Positions 1 to 9,181 of a stretch of 64,000 bases of DNA are shown here, in pieces. The notes beneath the pieces are model-generated. The model was not told the DNA's origin, did not search any database, and was given only the letters and a program-made list of their open reading frames with translations. The position numbers and the translations under genes were made by a program. The stretch is from contig NZ_JHZZ01000001.1 in the NCBI RefSeq assembly GCF_000687935.1, forward strand, positions 868,001 to 932,000. Direction: 5' to 3'. Source of the DNA: Polaribacter sp. Hel_I_88 (GTDB lineage Bacteria; Bacteroidota; Bacteroidia; Flavobacteriales; Flavobacteriaceae). The first letter of the stretch is position 1. The number at the start of each line of letters is the position of its first letter.

Positions 1-1
1 T

Positions 2-412
2 TCTGAGATAAGAGAAAATGAAAACAAAAATGCAGTTATAAAGATTGAAATAAGCTATCCAATAAACAATGAATTAATAGAAAATGTTATTCCCGACTTT
101 AAAATATTAAATTCAATATCTCTTGATTCTATAAAATTAGATTCTATAAAAAACATTAGTGAAATTAAAGATATTTCTATAATATTCAGAGAGTCTATAG
201 ATAAAATATTAATCAATTACCAAGACATAAAACAAATTCATTTATTTTATTCAGGTCCTGTATCGTTAGCAATTAATTTAGGAAGAAAAATAAGTAAAAG
301 AACTGATCCTAAATTTATTATTTACAACTATATGAATAATACCAATCCTAAATACAAATGGGCAATAAACTTAAATGAAAATGAGTCCTCTAAAAAAATA
401 ATTCAAAATTAA
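2..412 (+). CDS. CBASS effector, SAVED domain (3' end only)
   Basis: Only the last 136 codons are in the window. The reading frame is open from base 2 to TAA at 410-412. The C-terminus holds a block HLFYSGPVSLAINLG, followed by a beta strand and YKWAINL, typical of the end of SAVED domains, which bind the cyclic oligonucleotide made by a CD-NTase and activate a fused effector. The stop overlaps the next start (TAATG), so the two genes are translationally coupled, as in CBASS operons. The effector domain (nuclease, membrane or other) lies upstream and cannot be seen. Confidence 0.7.
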   Translation, partial: SEIRENENKNAVIKIEISYPINNELIENVIPDFKILNSISLDSIKLDSIKNISEIKDISIIFRESIDKILINYQDIKQIHLFYSGPVSLAINLGRKISKRTDPKFIIYNYMNNTNPKYKWAINLNENESSKKIIQN

Positions 413-1749
413 TGTATAACCTTAACAATAAACTAGGGAGCTTTTATAACGAGGTTGTCAGACTTAAAGAAGCAGACAGAAACAAACTGCGAGAATATAA
501 AAAATTAAACCTTGAACGACTAAATTCAGGTATTGATTCAATTAATGCAAAAGAGAACAAATCCTATCCTTATCCAACAATATTAGAACAAGGAAGTATA
601 GCTATGCATACAGCAAATCGACACGATGACAATGATTATGACATAGATGTTGCTGTTATTTTTCCTAAAGACCAATTACCGACAAGTGCCTTAAATTCAA
701 GAAAGCTTGTAGAAAAGTTTTTGCGAGAGAAAACGGGAAATTTCTCTAAACAACCTGAAGCAAGAACAAATGCTGTTACAATATGGTATAACGAAGGTTA
801 TCACGTAGATTTCGCAATTTACCGACAATCTATCGACTTTTTCGGCAATACAATTTATGAACACGCAGGTTCAAATTGGAAAAATAGAAATCCTCAAGAT
901 ATTACTAATTGGTTTAGCAACTTTGTTATAACAAAAAGTCCAAATAAAAATTTTGGAGCTACTGTTGAGAATAACCAATTTAGAAGAATTGTGAGACTTC
1001 TTAAGAAATTTACACGTTCTAGAGAAAACTGGAGCCTACCTGGAGGTTTAGTTATTTCTATTTTGGCTTCAGAATGCTATGTTCCAGATTATTATAGAGA
1101 TGATATTTCACTAGTCAAAACTATAAACTCAATATATAATAGACTTAAATACAATAATCAAGTATATAACCCTACTGATAAATCTTCTGAGCTAACCGAA
1201 AAAAGCAAGTATAAAAATGAAGTTAATAGATTAAAAGAAAAACTAAAACAAGCTGTTAAAAAATTAGATATATTGAACAGTCCTGAATGTGACGAAGACA
1301 AAGCTAACGAAGCTTGGAAATGGATTTTTAATTCAGATTTTTGGAAAATAGAAATAGAAACAAACAGTTCCTTAAACAAAAGTTTTTCTCTACCATCAAA
1401 TCTGATTTCTTTGAATGCAAGTTTACATATTAGCAAAAATGGTTTTCGTTTAAATTCTAATGTCACTAATGGTAATTTTAAAATTCCAAAAAAAATGTGG
1501 TTAAAATTTAATGCTTCTACTAATATATCAGTCCCTTTTGATGTTAAATGGATAGTAGAAAATAAAGGAGATGAAGCGGAAGCTAAACCTGATTTAGGTC
1601 ACGAAACATTAGACCAAAATATATATTCAAGTTCATTTTCCCATTGGGAACAGACTGCCTATAAAGGAAAACACAAATTAATTTGTCAAATTATTAAAAA
1701 TAGCCAAGTGGTAGCTACCGAAAAATTTGAAGTGATAATAAAAAAGTAA
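412..1749 (+). CDS. CBASS CD-NTase (cyclic oligonucleotide synthase)
   Basis: The 445-residue protein has the nucleotidyltransferase signature of the CD-NTase/SMODS family: GS at residues 61-62, the metal-binding pair in DIDV (D77, D79) and a third acidic residue in HVDF (D133). The last ~110 residues resemble the AGS-C sensor domain (Adenylyl/Guanylyl and SMODS C-terminal). In CBASS such enzymes sense phage infection and make a cyclic di- or trinucleotide that activates the effector, here the SAVED protein just upstream (1-bp overlap). No Cap2/Cap3 ubiquitin-like accessory gene follows, since the cassette ends directly after this gene, but one could lie upstream. The nucleotide product cannot be predicted from this sequence. 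Confidence 0.85.
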   Translation: MYNLNNKLGSFYNEVVRLKEADRNKLREYKKLNLERLNSGIDSINAKENKSYPYPTILEQGSIAMHTANRHDDNDYDIDVAVIFPKDQLPTSALNSRKLVEKFLREKTGNFSKQPEARTNAVTIWYNEGYHVDFAIYRQSIDFFGNTIYEHAGSNWKNRNPQDITNWFSNFVITKSPNKNFGATVENNQFRRIVRLLKKFTRSRENWSLPGGLVISILASECYVPDYYRDDISLVKTINSIYNRLKYNNQVYNPTDKSSELTEKSKYKNEVNRLKEKLKQAVKKLDILNSPECDEDKANEAWKWIFNSDFWKIEIETNSSLNKSFSLPSNLISLNASLHISKNGFRLNSNVTNGNFKIPKKMWLKFNASTNISVPFDVKWIVENKGDEAEAKPDLGHETLDQNIYSSSFSHWEQTAYKGKHKLICQIIKNSQVVATEKFEVIIKK

Positions 1750-1761
1750 AGCACTATACAC

Positions 1762-1887
1762 AACACCGTATATAATTTATTGCTGGCTTTTAGCCTACTT
1801 GCGAAAGTCCTCGCGGACTTTCTTGGTCGGTAATTATTTACTAAATTAGTTGCTTGAAACACGCAACAAACCATATACAACAACGTT
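1762..1887 (+). repeat. attC-like site 1 (ends cassette 1, CBASS)
   Basis: 126 bp from AAC to GTT. Outer box AAC/GTT, L box GTATAT/ATATAC, then TTTATTGC pairing with GCAACAAA; inner hairpin GAAAGTCC-TCGC-GGACTTTC. The matching start of cassette 1 lies outside the window, so end complementarity cannot be tested here. Confidence 0.75.
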
Positions 1888-1912
1888 ACCTGCAAGCTAA
1901 AAAAACATACCG

Positions 1913-3028
1913 ATGAAAAAAACAACTGTATTAATTGGAATTATATTCTTTACGACAATCTTTGGTTGTAAGGAAAGTACAAACAAACTTGGAGAAAATG
2001 AATTTGTTCTTAAAGGAGAATTAGAAGGAATTAAAAACGACAGTTGGATTTATTTAATATTTGATAATAAACCTGTTGACTCGACTAAAATAATAGACAA
2101 TAAATTTTCAATAAATGGAGTCACAGAACATCCAAAGCAATACAATTTATTGATTAAAAATTCACAAAATTACACTCGTATTTGGTTAGAATCTGGAGAA
2201 TTAAAATTTAAAGCAAAAGACGGAGAATTTAAAGACGCCATAATTGAAGGGTCTAATTCACAGAAAGAAAGTGAAAAACTTTGGAAACCAATTTGGGAAT
2301 ATAGAAAACGAAGAGACAGTCTCTCAAAAATAGTGTATAATAACGAACTAAATGATAGCTTAAAGTTAAATGCAAAGTTGGAACTTAAAAAAGTTCAACA
2401 GAATAGGCTGAAAATTGAGAGTGATTTCATTAAAAACAATCCTCAATCATATGTGAGTGCAAAAACTCTTGATTTTTATGCTACGTCCTTACCCAAGAAA
2501 ACAGTTTACGAATTATATGATGGCTTTAGCGATGAAATAAAAAAATCTTCTTATGGGAAATCTGTAAAACGATTTTTGGACTTAAACCAAAACCCACAAA
2601 TTGGAGATAAATATTTAGATTTTACAATGCCCAATGAAAATAATAAATTAGTGAAATTATCAGATTTCGAGGGTAAATTAATATTGTTAGAATTTTGGGC
2701 TTCTTGGTGTGGACCTTGTAAAAAAGAATATCCAGCATTAAGAAAGGCATATTCAAAATTTCATAGTAACGGTTTTGAAATTGTAAGTATTTCGGAAGAC
2801 CAAACCAAAGAACAATGGCTCAAAGCAATAGATGAAAATAAATTAAATTGGATTAATCTTTGGCAAAAAGGTGGAAACAATGCTGACCCTTATTTAATTT
2901 ACGGGATTAACGGAATACCTGCAAATTTTTTAATTGATGAAAATGGAATCATTATCGAACAAGATTTGAAAGGAGAAAAATTAATATCAAAAATAGAGGA
3001 AAAGCTAAAAGATAAAGCCAGCAGGTAA
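1913..3028 (+). CDS. TlpA-like thioredoxin lipoprotein (DUF4369-like N-terminus)
   Basis: Cassette 2. The 371-residue protein has a lipoprotein signal (hydrophobic stretch ending IFGC at Cys19), an N-terminal beta-rich region of the DUF4369 type, and a C-terminal TlpA/ResA-like thioredoxin fold with the redox motif WCGPC (Cys266, Cys269). Such proteins reduce disulfides or help cytochrome c maturation in the periplasm; its substrate is unknown. The leader from the recombination point is only ~26 nt and carries no clear promoter. The TAA stop (3026-3028) lies inside the R'' box of the next site, so gene end and cassette end coincide. Confidence 0.8.
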   Translation: MKKTTVLIGIIFFTTIFGCKESTNKLGENEFVLKGELEGIKNDSWIYLIFDNKPVDSTKIIDNKFSINGVTEHPKQYNLLIKNSQNYTRIWLESGELKFKAKDGEFKDAIIEGSNSQKESEKLWKPIWEYRKRRDSLSKIVYNNELNDSLKLNAKLELKKVQQNRLKIESDFIKNNPQSYVSAKTLDFYATSLPKKTVYELYDGFSDEIKKSSYGKSVKRFLDLNQNPQIGDKYLDFTMPNENNKLVKLSDFEGKLILLEFWASWCGPCKKEYPALRKAYSKFHSNGFEIVSISEDQTKEQWLKAIDENKLNWINLWQKGGNNADPYLIYGINGIPANFLIDENGIIIEQDLKGEKLISKIEEKLKDKASR

Positions 3029-3152
3029 CACCGTATATAATTTATTGCTGGCTTCTCGCCTACTTACGAAGGTCCTCGCGGACTTTCTTGGTCGGTAATT
3101 ATTTACTAAATTAGTTGCTTGAAACACGCAACAAATCATATACAACAACGTT
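3027..3152 (+). repeat. attC-like site 2
   Basis: 126 bp. Cassette 2 starts GTTACCTGC and ends GCAGGTAAC, a perfect 9-bp inverted pair (9 of the first 10). The inner hairpin has one G:T pair (GAAGGTCC/GGACTTTC). Confidence 0.8.
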
Positions 3153-3174
3153 GTAAAACATTAAAAAAACATTT

Positions 3175-4080
3175 GTGCAAAAAATAGAATTTGGAGATAT
3201 AAATAAATTTTTAGTTTCAATTGGAATTGTTCTAATTGGACTTGCTATTCTTACGCCTTATTTATATCTAAAAGAAGATTTTGGACTGAATATTGAATCT
3301 CAAAAGATTTTGAAATTCGACCAAGAGGTTCAACAAATTTTCACCAACAAGAAAAACCAAATAAGTACAATTCAAAGTATTATTCCTTGGACATCTTCTA
3401 TTCTTTTAGGTTTAGGAATTTTAATTAGTGGAATTGGAATTAACAGGTGGCTTAAAAGACAAAGTAAAATTGACGAAAAATTTGACAAAGAGATTCAAAT
3501 ACTTGATATAGAAATTCAAGCATCTTCACCAGAAGAAAAAATTGAGAATGCCAAAAAAGAAGTTAAAGATATTGAACTTGCTGAAGAATTGGAATCAGAA
3601 GTGAAATCTGTTCATAAACCAAGAAACCAATCCTATATTAATTATATGAAAATAGAAAAAAATCTATTTGACTTATTTAAAAATATGGATAGTCCGAATT
3701 TCAAAGTATATCAAGAACCGAAAATTGGAGATAGATTTTACATAGATATACTTCTTAAAGCGAAATCTATAAAGTATTCTGACCGAATTATAGAAATCAA
3801 ATACTTTAGAAATCAATTGCCAATTTCTACCATTCAAAAATCATTACATCAATTAAGTACTTATATTTCATATTACAGAAATAACACAAATAAAAGAGTA
3901 ATTCCTATTCTACTTTTAGTTTATAAAGATGGTATCATAAATAAAGATAGATTGGATAGATATAAAGAGAGAATAGAATTTTTCGCTAAAGACATTCCTG
4001 AATTGACAAGGCTGAAAACGGAATTTATAGCGGAATCTAAACTTGAAAAATTTGATGTTAAGAAACTATTGAAAAAATAA
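3175..4080 (+). CDS. Membrane protein with PD-(D/E)XK-like cytoplasmic domain
   Basis: Cassette 3. GTG start (only ~24 nt after the recombination point); 301 residues. Two hydrophobic segments (about residues 13-31 and 66-88) are followed by a charged, coiled-coil-like region and a C-terminal domain. That domain has a pattern YIDILLKA followed ~15 residues later by IIEIKYF, i.e. D-x(n)-ExK, as in the restriction-endonuclease-like fold. Whether it is catalytically active cannot be judged, and the family was not recognised more precisely. The gene stops just before the R'' box GTTTTACAAC. Confidence 0.55.
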   Translation: MQKIEFGDINKFLVSIGIVLIGLAILTPYLYLKEDFGLNIESQKILKFDQEVQQIFTNKKNQISTIQSIIPWTSSILLGLGILISGIGINRWLKRQSKIDEKFDKEIQILDIEIQASSPEEKIENAKKEVKDIELAEELESEVKSVHKPRNQSYINYMKIEKNLFDLFKNMDSPNFKVYQEPKIGDRFYIDILLKAKSIKYSDRIIEIKYFRNQLPISTIQKSLHQLSTYISYYRNNTNKRVIPILLLVYKDGIINKDRLDRYKERIEFFAKDIPELTRLKTEFIAESKLEKFDVKKLLKK

Positions 4081-4088
4081 CGTTTTAC

Positions 4089-4214
4089 AACACCGTATAT
4101 AATTTATTGCTGGCTTTTTGCTTACTTGCGAAAGTCCTCGCGGACTTTCTTGGTCGGTAATTATTTACTAAATTAGTTGCTTGAAACACGCAACAAACCA
4201 TATACAACAACGTT
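4089..4214 (+). repeat. attC-like site 3
   Basis: 126 bp, nearly identical to site 1. Cassette 3 starts GTTGTAAAAC and ends GTTTTACAAC: perfect 10-bp inverted ends. Confidence 0.8.
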
Positions 4215-4234
4215 GTGGTGCATACAAAAACTGA

Positions 4235-5149
4235 ATGAAAAGCATTTTAATAATATTAGGAATCATTATCGGAATTATAGTTTTAGTTGCTATTATTTCA
4301 ATAAATAAAAGACGACCTAAATTCAACAAAAAAGGATTTAGTCTTTTAGAAAAAACACTACTTTCTGAACTTTACGAAATGTTTGATTCCGAAATTCAAT
4401 TAAAGTTAAAAACTCAAATTGAATATTTTGAACCAAAAAGAAAATGGAGACAATATTGGGAAAAAAGTATGTCAATAGAACTTTATGGAAATAATGAAAA
4501 TCCAATTTCCGGCAACTTAAAATATAACAGAAAAGATGAAAGTAAACTTGCAACAATTAGGTTTAAAGTAAATAGCGAGAAATATAACATTGAATTTGAC
4601 AATTATGACGGACGAATTTGGGGTTGGAAAATAAGACCAAATCCAAAGTCAATTATGAAAGAGACGACAATTAATGTTATAAGTAAAAAAATAAACAACG
4701 ACCCAAATAGTTTTGCCCAAACTACTTTCAAAAAAGAGAAAATAAAATCGATTCCAAAATTTGACGGTTTACTTGGAGAATTAAATGCTATTCAATCTAT
4801 AAATCAAGTTTTTCAACCGATTGGAAATCAATTCTTGGAAAATTACACAAAAAATATTGATTCAAAATTACCTGTTGAATATCTAAAAATTATTGAAAAA
4901 TCTGAAGGAGTTGATTTTGGAGATTTTAGAATACTTGGAGTATCTGAAATATACTCAACTGGACTTGACAATGGAAATTACTTCCACTTGGCGGAATTTG
5001 ATGATGGAGTTATTACAATAAAAGAAGAAGATAAGAGTGGAACAATTTATTACTGCCACTATTCTGGACTTTTGGACGATTTAGGAACTGATTTTAGAAA
5101 AATAATATTGGAACGTGCAAAAAGTACGACACCACAACACCGTATATAA
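4235..5149 (+). CDS. Membrane-anchored protein with SUKH (SMI1/KNR4)-like C-terminus
   Basis: Cassette 4. 304 residues: one N-terminal membrane segment (residues 2-23), a middle region without a recognised domain, and from about residue 205 a stretch beginning LPVEYLKIIEKSEGVDF that resembles SMI1/KNR4 (SUKH) proteins. In bacteria these often serve as immunity proteins against nuclease toxins. The assignment is by eye and moderate. The last codons (...TPQHRI) and the TAA stop are supplied by the attC-like site itself: the frame crosses the R'' box and ends within the L box. Confidence 0.5.
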   Translation: MKSILIILGIIIGIIVLVAIISINKRRPKFNKKGFSLLEKTLLSELYEMFDSEIQLKLKTQIEYFEPKRKWRQYWEKSMSIELYGNNENPISGNLKYNRKDESKLATIRFKVNSEKYNIEFDNYDGRIWGWKIRPNPKSIMKETTINVISKKINNDPNSFAQTTFKKEKIKSIPKFDGLLGELNAIQSINQVFQPIGNQFLENYTKNIDSKLPVEYLKIIEKSEGVDFGDFRILGVSEIYSTGLDNGNYFHLAEFDDGVITIKEEDKSGTIYYCHYSGLLDDLGTDFRKIILERAKSTTPQHRI

Positions 5150-5261
5150 TTTATTGCTGGCTTCTTGCCTACTTGCGAAAGTCCTCGCGGACTTTCTTTG
5201 TCGGTAATTATTTACTAAATTAGTTGCTTAAAACACGCAACAAACCATATACAAAAACGTT
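5136..5261 (+). repeat. attC-like site 4
   Basis: 126 bp; overlaps the last 14 bp of the upstream gene and supplies its stop codon. Cassette 4 starts GTTGTGGTGC and ends ACACCACAAC (9 of 10 complementary). Confidence 0.8.
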
Positions 5262-5282
5262 AGGCACCATTAAAAACAAACT

Positions 5283-6770
5283 ATGAAAGTCCCATTTTAC
5301 ATTTTGATTTCACTAATGTTTTTGACTTCTTGCAAAGAAAAAGAAACAGAAAACCGAGTTGAAAACTATACCGAAGTCAACCTCAATTTTAGCGATTATG
5401 AACCAAGTGAGCATAAAAGCTTTATCGACTTGAAAATTGAAAACGGAATTAATCCAATTGACCAACAGTTAAAAATATCTGATAGCGGAACAGTTTTTTA
5501 TAATTTTATTAATGAGAAAAAAAGAGAGCTAGTTTTTAACTATGAAAATAGAGAATTTAGCTTAATCGTTTCACCTAACGAAAAATTAAACGCAGAACTA
5601 ACAATTGCAGAATTGACCGATTGGAAATCTAAATTCAACGGATTTAAAACTACTTCCGGAGAAAATAGAGTTACAAACAATCTTATTCTTGAAAACACAT
5701 CTTACATTGACAGCTTAATTAAAAAAGCACCTGATGGATTTAGCAATGATGGGAAGTCTGTTGATATTAATTATAAAAACAAACGGATTTCAGAAATGCA
5801 ACAACAATTAAAAGCATTTGACTTATTTATAAAGGAAAAGAATATCAAAGACAAAACATTTATTGATTGGAGTAAATCCCAAATTAGATACCGAGCAGGA
5901 AATGATTTAAGTCTATATCCATTTTTCGGAACACTAAACAGAAAAATTGATGATGAAAATGACTATTTCAATTTCATCAATGAAGTTAAACCAAATCAAA
6001 ATGATGAATTAACTTATCAATCACGCTTAAAATATTTAGAAACATTATCTACTTCATACAAGATAATGAGCAACGTTGCTGACAAATATTCATCCGAGAG
6101 AGAACAATTAAAAAAGGATAGTCTATCCAATTTTCCAATCGCATTTAATATGGTTAAAAAGCGTCCAAAAAATGATGAAAGTGAATTATTGATGGCTTAC
6201 TTATATCGCAAGAATAATAAAGTGCCAGAGCTATATCAAGATAGTTTGGCAAGTTTCGTGAATGATAAACTATTTAACCAAGTTAAGTCATTAGAAAAAA
6301 ATGAGACGTTGGATATAGTAACTCTAATTAAAAATTACGACATACCAGATAATGAAAAAACTGAACTTTTAGCACTTTATAATAATGCAAAAGGAAAAGT
6401 TATTTATCACGATTTTTGGTTTACGAATTGTGCGCCTTGTATGAAAGAACTTCCTAACTACAACGATTTAATTGCAACAACTAATGAACAAGATGTTGAA
6501 TTCATTTTTTATGGAGCATATATGAAAAATGAAGAATGGAAAAAGACAATAGATAAATTCAAACTGAAAGGCAAACATCATTTACTTACAAAAAACCAAT
6601 TGGCCTTTTTTGAAAAATATTTTAGAGTTCACGGCTTTCCACATCATCAAATAATAAAATCAAACGGGCAAATTGGCGATAAAGTTCGTTTTGGAGCATA
6701 TCCAAACAACTTTGATGAAATAAATAAACTGATAGGTAAAAACCAAGTTGCGAATAATAACGGTGCCTAA
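5283..6770 (+). CDS. TlpA-like thioredoxin lipoprotein
   Basis: Cassette 5. 495 residues. The N-terminus is a lipoprotein signal (SLMFLTSC, Cys17). About 360 residues of mixed helical/beta sequence precede a C-terminal thioredoxin-like domain with the motif FTNCAPCMKE (Cys383, Cys386), a CxxC in the place of the TlpA WCxPC. It shares architecture with the cassette-2 gene but little sequence, so the two cassettes carry different members of the same broad class of envelope thiol-disulfide proteins. The TAA stop falls inside the R'' box GGTGCCTAAC. Confidence 0.75.
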   Translation: MKVPFYILISLMFLTSCKEKETENRVENYTEVNLNFSDYEPSEHKSFIDLKIENGINPIDQQLKISDSGTVFYNFINEKKRELVFNYENREFSLIVSPNEKLNAELTIAELTDWKSKFNGFKTTSGENRVTNNLILENTSYIDSLIKKAPDGFSNDGKSVDINYKNKRISEMQQQLKAFDLFIKEKNIKDKTFIDWSKSQIRYRAGNDLSLYPFFGTLNRKIDDENDYFNFINEVKPNQNDELTYQSRLKYLETLSTSYKIMSNVADKYSSEREQLKKDSLSNFPIAFNMVKKRPKNDESELLMAYLYRKNNKVPELYQDSLASFVNDKLFNQVKSLEKNETLDIVTLIKNYDIPDNEKTELLALYNNAKGKVIYHDFWFTNCAPCMKELPNYNDLIATTNEQDVEFIFYGAYMKNEEWKKTIDKFKLKGKHHLLTKNQLAFFEKYFRVHGFPHHQIIKSNGQIGDKVRFGAYPNNFDEINKLIGKNQVANNNGA

Positions 6771-6892
6771 CACCGTGTATAATTCATTGCTAGTTAGAGC
6801 TTACTTACGAAAGTCCTCGCGGACTTTCTATCTGTGATTTATTTGCTAACTTTAGTGCTTAAACACGCAACGAAATCATACACAATCACGTT
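6769..6892 (+). repeat. attC-like site 5
   Basis: 124 bp. Variant L box GTGTAT/ATACAC, a compensated change from GTATAT/ATATAC. Cassette 5 starts GTTAGGCACC and ends GGTGCCTAAC: perfect 10-bp inverted ends. Confidence 0.8.
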
Positions 6893-6912
6893 AGCCAAAA
6901 TTAAAAACAAAT

Positions 6913-7599
6913 ATGTGGGAATCAATTAAGCAGTTTTTTATTGACAATAGCGCAGCCATTATAATATCATTAGTAATCGGTGCTGTATTTTTTATTTTAG
7001 GACCTTTAGGCTTATGGTTTTCAGGAAAGAAAGTAAAGAAAGAAAAAATACATAAGGCGAAATCAGAACTTCTTGACTTGATAGAAAGTATGCTTGTAAA
7101 TAATGAGAAAATTACTGTTTCAAAGCTTATTACGCTTTTTAGAGCAGTAGAAAGGCAAAATGGTAATAATCTCGGTCTTGATTCTGACTTAAATAATATA
7201 CTTGAAGATTTAACATTACGCTTTGCGAAAAGTAAGCATCTATCGTCTGAGCAAAAGGATGTCTACATTGATAAAATTGACAAACTGATTGAATCTGTGA
7301 ACAAGCAAGAATTGCCGGACGAAGAGAAAACTCAGATTGAGAAGAGAGAACTTCCCAAATCATTTAAGACAATTATAAAGGACTTAAAAGCGGAATCTGA
7401 ATCCGAGAATATTGACAAGAAAAAATTGAATGAAAAAATAGATCAATTAGAAAAAAGGCTTGTTGGTACGAGCGATCCGTTTTTAAGAATGATAAGAATA
7501 ATAAGAGAAAAACCACAGCTATTTTGGACAGCGATGCTAGTTTATGTAATAATTGTGGTTTTAGTTTTATTCATAACAGGTAAAATAAACTTTGGCTAA
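6913..7599 (+). CDS. Hypothetical protein with two membrane segments and a coiled-coil middle
   Basis: Cassette 6. 228 residues, family not recognised. Hydrophobic segments at about residues 15-37 and 203-222 flank a long charged, helix-rich region (K/E-rich, heptad-like leucines at 140-190), so both termini are probably membrane-anchored with a soluble coiled coil between. ATG start ~21 nt after the recombination point. The stop TAA overlaps the R'' box TTTGGCTAAC. Confidence 0.55.
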   Translation: MWESIKQFFIDNSAAIIISLVIGAVFFILGPLGLWFSGKKVKKEKIHKAKSELLDLIESMLVNNEKITVSKLITLFRAVERQNGNNLGLDSDLNNILEDLTLRFAKSKHLSSEQKDVYIDKIDKLIESVNKQELPDEEKTQIEKRELPKSFKTIIKDLKAESESENIDKKKLNEKIDQLEKRLVGTSDPFLRMIRIIREKPQLFWTAMLVYVIIVVLVLFITGKINFG

Positions 7600-7787
7600 C
7601 AACGTATAAAAATAATAGGGCAATTGTAGCAAAACCGAATGGTTTGGGCACTTTTGCTAAGTCGCCAAATTTTTAAATTTGGCTTATTGAGAAAAAAGAT
7701 AATAAGTAAAATTTAAAAATTCGGCTTGTGTTTCATCCGAATGGTTAGCGACTTTTTTCAGCCCTACTATTCTTATACAAAACCGTT
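7598..7787 (+). repeat. attC-like site 6 (long form)
   Basis: 190 bp. The outer stem is different and longer: AAC, spacer AAC, GTATAAAAATAATAGGGC on the left; GCCCTACTATTCTTATAC, AAAACC, GTT on the right. It contains a 79-bp module (7663-7741) with the palindrome GCCAAATTT-TT-AAATTTGGC, shared with site 20. Cassette 6 starts GTTAGCCAAA and ends TTTGGCTAAC (10 of 10). Confidence 0.75.
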
Positions 7788-7817
7788 GGCAACTATTAAA
7801 AAAAATCGTAACTCAAA

Positions 7818-8327
7818 TTGAAATTATTTAAAATCATAATATTTTTTCTGTTTTCAACCTTTGTTTATGGACAGAATACTCTTCCGAATATGGAGGAGGA
7901 AATAATTATTAATGACAGCTTAATAGCTAAACCTGGAGAACGTTATATTGACGGAATTAAAATTGGATTGGAGAAAATAATCATTCACGAAAACAACATT
8001 AAAGAAATAAAAGTTTACAAAGGAGAAAGTGCAAAAATTTATAGCGGAGCAATTGGAGCAACAATAATTGAACGAAAAAAGAAATATGAATTTGTTTTAC
8101 TCTCAAAATTTATAGCCGATTTAAAAAGTGGAAATAAAAAGCTAAAAAACGAGAAAAACATTGAGGTAATTTTAAACGAAATTTTAATTGAAAAACCTGA
8201 AGAATATAAAATTGAATTAAATCCTGAAATGAAAATCACAATTCAGAATTATTCTGATGACGGAATTTATCACGGAGGAAAAGAAAATAAACCGAAAACA
8301 CAAATAATAATCGGAACGAAAAAATAA
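7818..8327 (+). CDS. Secreted hypothetical protein
   Basis: Cassette 7. 169 residues from a TTG start, chosen because it immediately yields a signal peptide (residues 1-18, cleaved after FVYG or YGQ); no ATG gives a better start. The mature protein is Lys/Glu/Ile-rich with beta-strand-like segments. The short stretch IKEIKVYKGESAKIYSG recalls plug- or carboxypeptidase-like-regulatory beta structures, but no family is recognised. Probably periplasmic or cell-surface. Confidence 0.5.
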   Translation: MKLFKIIIFFLFSTFVYGQNTLPNMEEEIIINDSLIAKPGERYIDGIKIGLEKIIIHENNIKEIKVYKGESAKIYSGAIGATIIERKKKYEFVLLSKFIADLKSGNKKLKNEKNIEVILNEILIEKPEEYKIELNPEMKITIQNYSDDGIYHGGKENKPKTQIIIGTKK

Positions 8328-8335
8328 CAGTTGCC

Positions 8336-8460
8336 AACACCGTATATAATTTATTGCTGGCTTCTCGTCTACTTACGAAAATCCTCGCGGATTTTCTATT
8401 CGGTTTTTATTTGCTAACTTTAGTGCTTAAACCACGCAACAAACCATATACAAACACGTT
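8336..8460 (+). repeat. attC-like site 7
   Basis: 125 bp. Inner hairpin GAAAATCC-TCGC-GGATTTTC: compared with sites 1-5 both arms changed together (G:C to A:T). Cassette 7 starts GTTGGCAACT and ends AGTTGCCAAC (10 of 10). Confidence 0.8.
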
Positions 8461-8563
8461 GTGGTGCATTTAAGAAAAATCGTGCTTAAAGAGAAAATTT
8501 AGCTGATTGAAATACTGAACGAATAAAAAAACGAACTGAATTACTAAACGGAAAATAAAGAAA

Positions 8564-9019
8564 ATGGAACAGGTTGGAAATTTCAAAATAATCGGAATAG
8601 AAACTGAAACAACAAACGAAAACGGAAAATCTGCGGAGGATATAGGCAAACTTTGGGAGCAATTTTATTCCGAAAATATTCCTAGCAAAATCCTGAACAA
8701 AAAAAGTGATGAAGTTTATTCGATTTACACCGACTACGAAACTGATTATAAAGGAAAATACAAAACAATAATTGGACAAAAAGTGGATTCGCTTGACAAA
8801 ATTCCGAACAGACTAATCGGACGAGAATTTAAAGGCGGAAAATATCAAAAATTTATTGCAAAAGGAGAAATGCCAAATGCAGTAATGGAAAAATGGCAAG
8901 AAATTTGGAAAAAGGACAAAGAATTGAACCGAAAATATACAGCGGATTTTGAAATTTATGGAAAAAAATCACAGAATGGAAAAAATTCGGAAGTTGAAAT
9001 TTATATAGCAACTGAATAA
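8564..9019 (+). CDS. GyrI-like / Cass2-type effector-binding protein
   Basis: Cassette 8. 151 residues matching the AraC-effector-binding (GyrI-like) fold: an opening IIGIETETTNENGK strand-loop, then the conserved DIGKLWEQFYSE helix with the LW..F pattern, then YSIYTDYETDYKGKY. Free-standing domains of this kind include Cass2 (integron-associated effector-binding protein), known from Vibrio integron cassettes, where it binds cationic compounds. Having it here fits the integron interpretation. The leader is longer than in neighbouring cassettes (~105 nt from the recombination point) and carries no other open frame. Confidence 0.7.
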   Translation: MEQVGNFKIIGIETETTNENGKSAEDIGKLWEQFYSENIPSKILNKKSDEVYSIYTDYETDYKGKYKTIIGQKVDSLDKIPNRLIGREFKGGKYQKFIAKGEMPNAVMEKWQEIWKKDKELNRKYTADFEIYGKKSQNGKNSEVEIYIATE

Positions 9020-9032
9020 ATAACGACACCAC

Positions 9033-9156
9033 AACACCGTGTATAATTAATGGCTAGTTCTAGCCTACTTACGAAAATCCTCGCGGATTTTCTATTCGGT
9101 TTTTATTTGCTAAATTAGTTGCATAAAACACGCCACTAATCATACACAAAACCGTT
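9033..9156 (+). repeat. attC-like site 8
   Basis: 124 bp, L box GTGTAT/ATACAC, inner hairpin GAAAATCC/GGATTTTC. Cassette 8 starts GTTGTGGTGC and ends ACACCACAAC (9 of 10); its ends are the same as those of cassette 4. Confidence 0.8.
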
Positions 9157-9181
9157 GGCAACAAGCAAAAATGAGAACATT

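Noticed and set aside
9155..9181. Longer N-terminus for the cassette-9 lipoprotein from TTG in the R' box
   Set aside because: It would bury the lipoprotein signal; the ATG at 9182 gives a standard signal.
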